Made by a program: the position numbers and the translations under genes | From: Paragorgia papillata | Taxonomy: Eukaryota > Cnidaria > Anthozoa > Scleralcyonacea > Coralliidae | NCBI GenBank assembly: GCA_035771165.1 | Contig: JAWNZC010000291.1 | Span: 1,323,001 to 1,387,000 of the forward strand | DNA length: 64,000 nucleotides | Reading direction: 5' to 3' | Part shown: in pieces, positions 31,396 to 44,200 of the stretch | Layout: each line of letters starts with the position of its first letter | Position numbering within the stretch: the first letter of the stretch is position 1 | The notes under the pieces: generated by a model | Databases searched by the model: none | What the model was told of the DNA's origin: nothing | Seen by the model: only the letters and a program-made list of their open reading frames with translations

Positions 31396-33300
31396 TATTT
31401 TTTTATCAATCGTGAGCGGGCGGAATCCTAGGTAATGCTGCAATTTGATTGGCTGCGTGAGCGGGCAGTTTTTTACGATATCTGACCACGGTCACGGAAT
31501 CCTAAATTTAATTTTAAATTCATTTAAAATTGACCGATTTTCATAACTATTTCGCTTGCCACAGAAAAAATAAATTCAACAGAGAGCTACGGGGATGCAA
31601 ATGAGTTTTATTATCCAAATGGTTTTGACAACTTCATGTGTAAACAGCGAATTTAAAAAAAAAAACGCTGGGAAAACTGAAAGCAAAATTTACGAGTTGA
31701 CATTTATAAAGAAAACAGTAGGAATAACATACATAAACTTGTGAACACAGTATTTTGAATCACTAAATGAAACTATATAGAAATATATATAAAAAATCAT
31801 ACCACGAGATTAAGATAGAAAAGCTCAGTGAAACCTTTTGACACTAAACTGTCTTTCTTCTGTTATCCAACCGCTATACTCAACAAAACCGCTACAAGCT
31901 TTAAGTCTTTTACCTTTTAACCAAACATTTTCCTCATCGTCTCATGTCCTTGAAACTTGAAATTACAAATGGCTTACTGACAAGCATTTTCGTCTTCAAA
32001 CTCGAGAACCACACTTTCAATTTTCATGCAGTCAGCCAAATATTGAAAGCGACTTTCCATGCAAGCGAACAGCCAAAAACGAGCAAGCGACGAAGAAGAA
32101 CGACGAAGAATCTTTATCAACTAAACTTTAAAAACACTTGGACTGCATTTTGACTTCCCTTCGTAACTAGATCTTCGAGTTTTGAATGGTTTTTTATGAC
32201 AAAAAAGGTTCCAAGTTTCCCTGTAAGAGTCAGTAAGACTGCATGTCGGCAGTTGTTTACTCTCGAACGATAAACTTTGGACTTTTGAATATCACGTGCA
32301 CGTCATCTCGATTACGCAACTTAATTCAATTATGTTAATTTCTCTAATTATGTAACAAAAAAATAAATATGTTATTTACCGTTTTGGTCGGTCCGTATAG
32401 AAAAATATTTGCCCTCGGTCTCAAAAATGTCCCTCGGCCTGCGGCCTCGGGCCTTTTTTAAGACCTCGAGCAAATATTTTTCTATACGGACCTCCCAGCC
32501 GGTAAATAACATATATATATTTCGACCGCAAAGATAGTAGGATTAGTAAGAAAGAAGACGCCTGCTTAGGCGCTCACTAGGGCTAGAGGAATATCTTTGG
32601 AAAACTATTCAGATTGTTTTCATACGTGTGATATAGTTATTTTATGAACAAAGACAAAACCAAACCAAAACAAAGACACTTGATGGAGCAAAGTGAAAAG
32701 GTGGGAAACTGCCGAGAATTTTGGTAACGGAAACTGACATTTCGAGCGGAGCCCTTCATTAGAGTGAAGTGACACTTGCTTTTGTTAGCTGTGTCAATCT
32801 TGAAGTGTAGCTGAGCAGAAGAATTTCAATTAAGATGTCGATCAACGTAACCGAAAACTTAGGACAGCTCACTGGGACACGTATATACGAGTGAGTGACG
32901 CACCACCAAAGGACACTGGGTCGAGGATTTCGCAAGAAGGTAGATTTGCGACGCAGAAAAAAATAGAAGGCACAGAACCGAATCTAATACTGAGGCCTAC
33001 CACCGTAGCTCGAGTAAAAAGCCATTACGTACTAAACGGGCATTTACGCGTCAAATAGCCTACCCTGCTAGCAGAGCCTGTTTCCTTGTTGAGAGGAAGA
33101 AGACAAGAAGGCTTCCCTGGGATCCTATCATTTTGTCCTGACTCGTTTTCGAAAGTAGAAACTCCTCAGTTACATAATCTCCTCCGATATTTATTCGGAT
33201 GCACATAATTGATATTTTACATAATTTACACGTTTTATATACAAGATTTAGCCTTACCCTACGCTGTAAGGTTGGTGAAAGCAGTTGAAACACGCGTTGT
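31396..33300. other. Intergenic region between convergent ENO4 and LRRC27
   Basis: Contains AT-rich sequence, a palindromic element at 32360-32515 (GTTATTTACCG...GTATAGAAAAATATTTG and its inverse), and a degraded Penelope-like end at 32690-32770 with a mutated hammerhead core (CTAATGA). No gene was found. Confidence 0.5.
33190..33195 (-). promoter_or_regulatory. Polyadenylation signal for LRRC27
   Basis: AATAAA on the minus strand, 105 bp past the stop codon at 33301. No better signal is nearer. Confidence 0.55.
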
Positions 33301-35181
33301 TTATCTCTTGTTGTTTTTGTAATAACGAGGATTGGGGACAAAGTCGTCACCAGTAAAAGCGCGAAGTCGGTACTCCATGGTCCGTCTTTGCTCCAGTTCC
33401 TCGTGTAGTTTGTACGCCTGAGAAGAAAGAAAGTTAGATGGTAAGTTCAGCACACACAAGGAAGATAGAGTGGAGTAGGGTAGGGTAAGGTAGGGTGGGG
33501 TAGCGTAGAGTAGAGTAGAGTAGAGTAGAGTAGAGTAGAGTAGAGTAGAGTAGAGTAGAGTAGAGTGGAGTGGAGTGGAGTGGAGTGGAGTGGAGTGGAG
33601 TGGAGTGGAGTGGAGTGGAGTGGAGTGGAGTGGAGTGGAGTGGACTGGAGTGGAGTGGAGTGGAGTGGAGTGGAGTGGAGTGGAGTAGAGTGGAGTAGAG
33701 TGGAGTAGAGTGGAGAAGAGTGGAGTAGAGTGGAGAAGAGTGGAGTAGAGTGGAGTAGAGTGGAGTAGAGTGGAGTAGAGTGGAAGGAAGTAGAATGGAG
33801 TGGAGTGGAGTAGAAGGAAGTAGAGTGGAGTGGAGTGGAGTAGAGTAGAGTAGAGTAGAGTGGAGTGGAGTGGAGTAGAGTGGAGTGGAGTAGAGTGGAG
33901 TAGAGTGGAGTAGAGTGGAGAAGAGTGGAGTAGAGTGGAGTGGAGTGGAGTAGAGTGGAGTAGAGTGGAGTAGAGTGGAGTAGAGTGGAGAAGAGTGGAG
34001 TAGAGTGGAGAAGAGTGGAGTAGAGTGGAGTAGAGTGGAGTAGAGTGGAGTAGAGTGGAAGGAAGTAGAATGGAGTGGAGTGGAGTAGAAGGAAGTAGAG
34101 TGGAGTGGAGTGGAGTAGAGTAGAGTAGAGTAGAGTGGAGTGGAGTGGAGTAGAGTGGAGTGGAGTAGAGTGGAGTAGAGTGGAGTAGAGTGGAGTAGAG
34201 TGGAGAAGAGTGGAGTAGAGTGGAGTGGAGTGGAAGGAAGTAGAATGGAGTGGAGTGGAGTAGAAGGAAGTAGAATGGAGTGGAGTGGAGTGGAGTGGAG
34301 TAGAGTAGAGTGGAGTAGACTAGAGTAGAGTGGGGTAGAGTGTAGTGTAGTAGAGTAAAGATAGATGTTCAAATACACTAACCATTTCTAAATTATTCTT
34401 AGCTTCTTCTACTTCGTCAGACACGTGTTTGAAGTTGAGATCCCGGTGTTCTCGGATCTTTTTCATATGCACTTTAATTCTTTTCTCCAGTTCACGATCT
34501 TTAAGAACCCTGGCAATAAAAAATTGCAATAAAAAAACTAGAATGTTAAGTTAACCCCCATGAAAACAAAACTCTTCTCGCTTTTTCATATCCCTTTCAT
34601 TCTCATTGCCTTCCCTGCCTTTCGTTCTTCCTTCCCATTGTCTCTTTCCTTTCGTCCCCCCTTTCCCTCATTCTCTTCCCTTCCATGCATTGCTCCCCCC
34701 CTGCACCTTATTCAGTCATCCCCTCCCTTCATCTCCCCTCCCTTCCCTTCGCTTTCCTGTACAGAGAACAAATAGAAGCGGGAACAAACTTACTTCTTAC
34801 TAAGTTCCTTATCGTTCATATCTAACAATGACTGCAATCTCTTGTTGTACTCGTTGACTTTTTTCTATGTTGAAGAATCAAACAAAACATATACCTGATG
34901 AGCAGAGTAAACTTCTTGATTAACAACTTTGATTATTTGCCGCAGTACCTGTGCGCCTTTTGGATCATCTGATGCTTGCGATCCTTCCGTTGCAAACGGC
35001 GATGGGACCTTTACTGCAAATTTTCAATTAAGATTATTACAACAGATTATTACATTAAATTAAACAATTAACTTGAGGTAATGCTATAGACAGGGTCGGA
35101 ACAACTATATAGAGCTAAAGCCATCCTCTTTTTATTGACGTTCGTTCGTTTGTTCAATCGTTCGTTTCATCCATCCTTCCT

Positions 35182-35265
<84 letters not shown>

Positions 35266-38200
35266 TCCTTCCTTCTTTCCTTCTTTCCTTCTTTCTTTCT
35301 TTCCTTCCTTCCTTCCTTCCTTCCTCCCTCCCTCCCTCCCTCCCTTCCTCTCTCTCTCTCTCTCTCTCTCCCTCCCTCCCTCCCTGCCTCCCTCCCTCCC
35401 TCCCTCCCTCCCTCCCTCCCTCCCTCCCTCCCTCCCTCCCTCCCTCCCTCCCTCCCTCCCTCCCTCCCTCCCTCCCTCCCTCCCTCCCTCCCTCCCTCCC
35501 TCCCTCCCTCCCTCCCTCCCTCCCTCCCTCCCTCCCTCCCTCCCTCCTCCCTCCCTCCCTCCCTCCCTCCCTCCCTCCCTCCCTCAGTTATACCTTTAGT
35601 AACTCCTTTCCTCAATGCTTCGTATTGTTTTTGTTGCTGCAAGCCTCGTGATTCTTGTCGCCAGTCGTCCAATGCCAACTTATTCCTAAAATTGGTAAAG
35701 TTAAATAATCAACTCGTTAAACCTCGCGCACAGAAACAGACTAAATGAAACTGGAGGATCAACTATAATTTAAATCAAAATAGAAATACCTTCCCACTTC
35801 TGCTTCTGTAGTTTGTTGTGTGTTACTGTATTTCTGTAGCTACTACTGAAGCGTGAGAAAAATGTAGTGATAAAAGTCGCTTATTTTTTATTTATATTTG
35901 TTTGTTTGTATCGATTTGGGAGAAACATTCGTTATATTATGAGTAAACTCCACGAAAGCTAAATTATACTTCTTATTCACATTTTTCGACAAAAAAATTT
36001 CCTCACGCTTCAGTAGCGACTACAGAAATACAGTAAAGCCCTAATCAAACGAGAACGCAAGTTAGCTTACGATGACTTGCGATGCCACCAGTCAAACGTC
36101 GGCACAAGTCGTCGCAAGTTCTGCACTTCCGCTAGTTCCCACGCCTTTTCGCTACCTCTCATGGTAGTTTCTATGGCGACGGAGCACGAAAGACTTGCAT
36201 CGACTTGTGTTTTGTGTTCAAACGTTTCGCAAGCTCCCGCAAGTTGAAGAAAACTTGCGATGAAATTTGAACAAGATCAAATTAGTCGCAAGCTAACGCA
36301 AGGTACCACAAGTCACCGCAAGCTGGCGATCAAACGGGACACAAGCAAGCACAAGCTAAAACTTGCGATGACTTGCGTTCTCGTTTGATTAGGGCTTAAT
36401 ACACAACAAACTACAGAAGTGGGAAGGTATTTCCATTTTGATTGTAATTTAAATGTAATACTTGATTCGTTGCTGTAGGACTGCTTCCTTTTCATTTAAA
36501 GATGCTGTTCTTCTCAGGCGTTTTTCCTTCATTACTTTGGCTTCTTTCAGAGAACTAGCTGACGATGGCGTGTACGAATCTAACGGCGCCTTCTGATTGG
36601 TCGTTTTACGCGAGTGGCTGTTGTGGCGCGCTTTTTTCGGAACTTCCTCGAGGCTATTCCTCCTTCGTCGTGGTTCGCTCAGTGTTTCTCTCGTGTTTGA
36701 CGAGGAGATTCGTAGTTTGTCGTACTCGTATCGGAGTTGGTCGATTCTCTTCGGAGGTTGGTGGAAAGTCGCTGGCGTGTTCACAGGCTCGGGAAACTCC
36801 GACATAGTCAGCTGTTTTCGTAGACGATTTTTATAGCCTGCAGAAAAATAGACCGAAATGATTATAAATATATAGTGTTAGTGGTGTAGTGGAGATTTCT
36901 GTCTCCGAGACCGAGAATCAGAAACTAATTGCTGGTGGCTCTTCAACATTTGTGTCTACAGATCATTATATATAGGGAAAACTTAGTTAATATTTAAGTT
37001 TTAGGCGCATTTGGACGAAGCAGCCAAATACTAGCTAGGGCATTAATTGTACCCAGGTTTCCACATTTTGAAGTTATATATCATACACGAGGAGGAGTGT
37101 TTCAAGGTGAAGCCGAGATTTTTTTAACCAACTTCGAGGTGTTTTGATATCAGATCAAACACAACTTTTCGAGTGCATGATATAGCTTCTCAAATGAATC
37201 GGTATTTTAAGAGAAATTTCAGGTGAAAGTTGGCTTAATTTATGCAAGTGTTTGATCAAATATCCAAACTCCATCTCGTTAGTGATGTCCTTTTCTCTAA
37301 TTATGAATTATTAATGAGTTGGAGAAGCAATATTTGAAGACTCCTAGAGTCCTAATTGTGTTGTAACTCGACGTGCGATAGGCCAAAACGCCAATGTCAG
37401 CTTAAATCGCCCATTCTTTTCACACCCACAAGTCACATTGTAAGAGACGTTCGTCAAGCTCAAATACTTAGCAAATGTTTCTGAGCGCTATAAATATATG
37501 TTTTTGAGCTTGACGATTGTGCAGTGGCGAACGTCTCTAACATTAAGCTCACGCATGTACAGTACAGTTTACACAGTACAGTACAGTTTACACAGTGCAG
37601 TACAGTTTACACAGTACAGTACAGTTTACACAGTACAGTACAGTTTACACAGTAGTTTACACGTACAGTACAGTTTACACGTACAGTACAGTTTACAGTA
37701 CAGTTTACACGTACAGTACAGTTTACACAGTAGTTTACACATACAGTACAGTTTGCACAGTACAGTACAGTTTGCACAGTACAGTACAGTTTACAGTACA
37801 GTTTACACGTACAGTAGTTTACACAGTACAGTTTACAGTACAGTTTACACAGTGCAGTACAGTTTACACGTACAGCACAGTTTACACAGAACAGTACAGT
37901 TTACACGTACAGTACAGTTTACACGTACAGTAGTTTACACAGTACAGTACAGTTTATACAGTACAGTACAGTTTACAGTACAGTAGTTTACACAGTACAG
38001 TACAGTACAGTACAGTAGTTTACACAGTACAGTACAGTTTATACAGTACAGTACAGTTTACAGTACAGTAGTTTACACAGTACAGTACAGTACAGTACAG
38101 TAGTTTACACAGTACAGTACAGTTTACACAGTACAGTAGTTTACACAGTACAGTAGTTTACACAGTACAGTACAGTTTATACAGTACAGTTTACAGTACA

Positions 38201-41200
38201 GTAGTTTACACAGTACAGTACAGTACAGTACAGTAGTTTACACAGTACAGTACAGTTTACACAGTACAGTAGTTTACACAGTACAGTAGTTTACACAGTA
38301 CAGTACAGTTTACACAGTACAGTAGTTTACACAGTACAGTACAGTTTACACAGTACAGTAGTTTACACAGTACAGTACAGTTTATACAGTACAGTTTACA
38401 GTACAGTAGTTTACACAGTACAGTACAGTACAGTACAGTAGTTTACACAGTACAGTACAGTTTACACAGTACAGTAGTTTACACAGTACAGTAGTTTACA
38501 CAGTACAGTACAGTTTACACAGTACAGTAGTTTACACAGTACAGTACAGTTTACACAGTACAGTAGTTTACACAGTACAGTTTACACAGTACAGTACAGC
38601 ACAGTTTACACAGTACAGTAGTTTACACAGTACAGTACAGTTTACACAGTACAGTACAGTTTACACAGTACAGTACAGTTTACATAGTACAGTAGTTTAC
38701 ACAGTACAGTACAGTTTACACAGTACAGTGCAGTGCAGTACATGTATACGTATCACTCTTCACATTATCTCGCCTCAAAATGCATTTTCAAAAAGTTATG
38801 ATTAAAAACTACAAATTACATTATTACTTTCCAAAATATAAGTTTCTAAACTACACGGAAAACTACGTACTTTGCGTACTAGATTATATAATTAAATTTA
38901 TGAAATTTAAATTCATGCTTTGAAACCAATGACGCTACAATACTAGACTGCCAAAGTTTCAAACTTCGTTGACTGAATGTGAAAAAAAATATGTCGCTAT
39001 CACAGTCAAAATGGAAATACCTTCCCACTTCTTCGTCTGTAGTTCGTTGCGTATTGCTGTATTTCTGTAGCCGCTACCGAAGCCTGAGAAATTGTTTGTT
39101 GAAAACTGTACATAAATAGTATAATTTAGCTTTAAATGGCATTTAATTATGCATAATACAATAGATGTTTATCCCAAATCGATACCAACAGACGAATATA
39201 CATCAAGAATTGGCGACTTTTATCACTAGACTTTCCTCACGCTTCAGTAGCGGCTACAGAAATACAATAATACACAACAAACTACAGAAGCGGAAGTGGG
39301 AAGGTATTTCCATTTTGACTGTAATGCTATAGTACTTGTCATTTTTATACTGTTTTGAAACTCACAGCTTTGGTGAGAAAAACTTTTATCACATATGAAA
39401 TCACCGAAATGGTACTGATTTCCTTTGTGTTTTCTTCATGAATTATTTATACAGAATGCGTCATTTTTCACAACTGACGTCGTACGTGCCACCCATGACG
39501 TCACATATGACGTCACACGCGACATTACACATGACGTCACTCAATGCGTCACACATGTCAAATATGACGTCACACATGTCAAACATGACGTCATACATGA
39601 CGTCACACAAACGTCACACATGACGTCACACTCAGCATTGTGAAAGAAATTGGCGAGTTCCCAGGTGCTGATCCACAGTACACGCGTGAACTTCATTTAC
39701 TCGCCACTGCTGGGAATGAGTCGATGATAGTGTCCACCAAATGATGCGCGCGCACCTCACAACTCGCCAATAGAATTTTCCATGATGACGTTCGATGACT
39801 TTGGGTGACGACAATTACCATAATGCTTCGCCAAATGTCCTAGTGCTAATAATCAGAGGATACAAGTAAAGCATTGCAACGTCGTTGTAACCCAACGCCA
39901 TCAAGCAAACGACCTATTCCAATGAATTGAAGGCTGAGTTTGACGTCAGTACGAGAAATGACGGATTGTGTAGTGTACTTGTGTAATGCCCTGATCAAAC
40001 GAGAACGCAAGTCATCGCAAGTTTTAGCTTGTGTTTGACTGCCAGCTTGCGATGACTTGCGGTGACTTGCGTTAGTTTGCGACTAATCTGATCTTGTTCA
40101 ACTTTCATCGCAAGTTTTCTTCAACTTGCGAGAGCTTGCGAAACGTTTGAACACAAAACACAAGTCGATGCAAGTCTTTCGTGCTCCGTCGCCATAGAAG
40201 CTACCGTGAGAACTAGCGAAAAGGCGTGGGAACTAGCGGAAGTGCAGAACTTGCGACGACTTGTGCCGACGTTTGACTGGTGGCATCGCAAGTCATCGTA
40301 AGCTAACTTGCGTTCTCGTTTGATTAGGGCTTTAAGAATCCACAAAAGGGAGGAAAGGGGCGCAATTCAGGCGTATATATAGCCATGTCCGTAGATCACT
40401 CGGGTCTTTCGACCATTTGCCTTATCCTTATGGCGGTTCTTGGCGAAAGTCGTCCATCAGATTGCATCTCGAATTTACAAAGAATATTATCAAGCGACAC
40501 CTTCCTTAAGTAAGGACTACTCCTGCTCATCATCGGTCTAAAGGAACTATCGTAGGAGCCAGTATAATAATGCACTAACACCTGACCCCTCTCGTCCACC
40601 TCGCCAACCACTTTTCCCAACGCAAGGCTGGCCCTTTATGAAATGCTTTGCTGGAACTTTAATAGCAACCATATCCCCAACTACTACACTAAACCCAGCA
40701 CTAATTTCAGGAATATTTGCGGGCGGCGGAGCTACAACATCAGACCAAACGCCAGTCGTCTCTTGAGGAATAAACAACGGGGGAAGATTATTATTCGTTG
40801 CATCTGTTACTTTTTTTGCTTTCTTTGGAGATTTCTTTTTCTTGATTTTAATCTTTTTGAACGTTTCCGAGATTTTCTCGTCCCGGCTTGGCGCTTCCTC
40901 CATCTCGACTTCCGTCCGTTCATTTTTCGGAACGACATCCTCCGAGCTTCCGCCATCTTGGTCTTTTCTCTTGCTTCGCCGTTTGCGCGGTGACAAGGCC
41001 TCGTTCAACGACGGAATAGCCGCGTCCCAAGTCGATCGACGAATCGGCTCGAATTTCTTCACCGTCTGGCCTTGAACCAACTCGCGCTCGTCCGAAGCGT
41101 CCGAGTTGCTTCGTCGAACGGTCGTCGCGTTTCGTACAATCGGAGGCAGTTTAAACCCGCAGACCTTCCTGGTGGCGGACGGCTCGGGGCCAGAAGCAGG

Positions 41201-44200
41201 GTGGTGGCCTGGGATCGGGTTTTGAACGTCAAAGAATTCTACACCTAGAGGACGAGAACGGAACGAAGGAGATCAAATTAATGAGAAAAATTCCAAGAAA
41301 GAGGAACATTTTTAAGTGTTTAAGTTTACCGGCAAATTTTTTGAAAGCAAAATTTTAATTTTAAAATACGATATCCTTCATTCCATTCCCGTCAAGGCAA
41401 AAGTGATCCGCCATTAAAATACTACCATTTGCGTTCAAGCGTTGAGCGTTTAGCGAATATTAAAGGGTATTGGCAATAAAAATTAAGTTTGTCTCATTTG
41501 AAAGAACTCGTCAAATGGTATAAGAAGACCTTTTACAATTTTTCCCGTTTTCTGTTTTGGTTTTGGAAATACAATTTTTCTCTATCTTTCTTGAGTTTTG
41601 AAATATTTCGACCAAAGACAGCGTGCTGTCCGCCATCTTGTTGTAACATCGGGTCTAATTAACTAGGAAATTGGTGACGTCACAAGCAGGGTAAACCTGA
41701 TGAAACTACTCCGTGGGTGACCAAATTTCCACGGAAGGCTTTTTAAATGTTGTGGGTCAATTTAAAATGGAAATAGCGCAACAAAATCGAGTTTCTATCT
41801 CTTAATGTCATAAGGTTGGCAAGATAAAAATTTCACTTTACCCTGCTTATGTCACATGCATATCGAAAATAATTCCAAGATGGCGGGCAGCACGCTGTCT
41901 TTGGTCGAAATATTTCCAAAACCAAAACAGATACGGAAAAATTGTAAAAGGCCTTCTTATACCATTTGACGAGTTCTTCCAAAAGAGACAAACTTAATTT
42001 TTATTGCCAATACCCTTTAACTAGTTGTTTTCGAGTTTTGAAACAAACGTTGTCCAATGTAACTTTCCGTTGTCAATACTTGTCATCGTTCTTTTCACAT
42101 GGCAGCGTTTGCTTGGAATAACTTGTCTTTGGCTTAATTGTGAGAATTGGAATTATGATCAGCGAACGCAGATCATCTGATAAGTGATAAATGTAGTTCA
42201 CTTCGATATGACCTGCTGAACGCATTTATTTTGTATTCCATGTTTGCCGTGGTCCGTAAGAAAATATCAACTTAGAGTGATACTGTCTCCCTGGACACCA
42301 TCTGCTAGTAAATATTTGCGAAGTAGATCTACTGAAGACCAGTGCAGGGGCGGATCTAGGATTGTTGAAAGGGGGGTGTCCTAGGGCGAAGCTGAGCCTT
42401 CTAGGGGGTTTCCCCAGAAAATTTTGAGTTCTTGTGTCTCTGAAATGGCATTTCCAGCAATTTGAGAGCCATTTGAGGGCACGTTTGAGCACTCCGCAGT
42501 ATGGAAAAAAGGTTGTATTTTTGGGTTACATGTACTTACAGTATAAAATATTTATATAAACACCGTTTAAATAAAACAAATGATAACTGCAACTTCACGG
42601 TCAACTAGAGCTGTTAGACCTGCAATTTAGCGTCTTTTAATAATTTTTTCTAGACCAAAGAGGGGGGTGGCTAGCCACCCAATCCACCACACCTAAATCC
42701 GCCCCTGCAGTGCTGTGAGTAACTTCGTTACAAGTTACATTTTTAGTTACATTTTTAAGTAACTGTAACTGAAACTAGTTACTTTTTCTGAAGAAGTAAC
42801 TGTAACTATAACTAGTTACTTTTTGAAGAAGTAACTATAACTAGTTACTTTTTTAAAGAACTGTAACTAGTTACAATATTTGGTTTAAAAATGTGACTAT
42901 AGTTACTGATTTTCAGTTGAGGATGTCATTCTTTCTTGATAAAAATGGTTTTGATATAATAATAAAGGTACATTACATATGTACACATTTGACTATTTCT
43001 GCTTAGTGACAACTATATTTAGGCATTTAGCTGTAAAAACATAATTTTGGTACTGGCATCTAAAAAACAGTAATTTCTTTGTCGATTCTAGTAACACGGA
43101 CAAAGGAATGTAACTTTGTAACTAGTTACAAAAATTTTGAAGTAACTTTGTAACTGTAACTGTAACTAGTTACTTTCTTTTCATTGCAACTTTTATCGGT
43201 AACTAGGTAGTTACTTTTATGTAACTGTAACGATGTAACTGTAACTAGTTACAAAAATTATGTAACTTTTACAGCACTGACGAAGGCTGAAAGAACTACA
43301 AAGACAGATTAGTGTAGTGAATAGGCTTATAGCTAGAGTATTTTATCAACAAAAACCAAACCCAACTTACCAGACAAAAAATCCATTTCTTCAGATTCTT
43401 GGTCACTTGGGCCAGACTCAATGTATTTCTCTTCTATGGTCAAAAAAACAAAAAAATCATAAATGATTAGAAAATGATTATTTTACTAAGTTCATTTGAA
43501 TTGGTTCATGAAAAGTTATACGTTTGACCTAACACACCTCAGAAGAAATCATGTCAAAATTATGGGAATTACATATAAATATTTTAATTAGTGGTCTCTA
43601 TACCGGTAGCTTACCAGGCCATTCTGAATTCTCACACATTTCTCTTAAATACTTTAAAACTTCCTAAAAAATAGAGACAGGCAATCCTTAATTGCTGGTA
43701 TTTATTTCAGTTGACTGTATTTAAATTTTAGCTGGCATTTGGTTAGTGTCAACCATAAGTGATTGAATATTACATTAAGACCTGACCTGTGTGCCTTTCT
43801 TGACAATATATGGAGGAGGAAATTCAAGAGGATTGCCTGACAGACTTAATCCACAAAGAGACTTCGTCATTCCTAAATATAGCATAAAACAAAACATACA
43901 AGTATATATATATAACTAATAAAAATTACATCTATTTGATTTGGCTTGTACATTTTGTACAATTTACAAAATCAATAGGCACCTAGTAAATGTCAGAGTC
44001 TGGTACTGTACTATGTCACAATTATCATTATGAATGTTAATTATATATAATGTACCTAATTCACATGGCAAGTGAGTTATTGAATTCCCTTCTAATAGCA
44101 AACTGCGGAGAGATCTAGAAAAATAAATTGTAGCCATGATTTATTATATATATATACTATAAGTGGGCTTACCTCAAATGTTGATGGTCGCTTCTGTCAG

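Noticed and set aside
33434..34378. 314-aa HSTPLHSTPL-type ORF
   Set aside because: Pure translation of a 5-bp satellite within LRRC27 intron 12.
35135..35678. Overlapping ORFs on both strands (Ser/Leu/Pro and Gly/Arg/Glu-rich)
   Set aside because: Microsatellite translation. Only residues from 35594-35685 on the minus strand belong to a real exon (LRRC27 exon 9).
37498..37986. 162-aa VYTVQYSLHS-type ORF
   Set aside because: Minisatellite translation; no domain and open in more than one frame.
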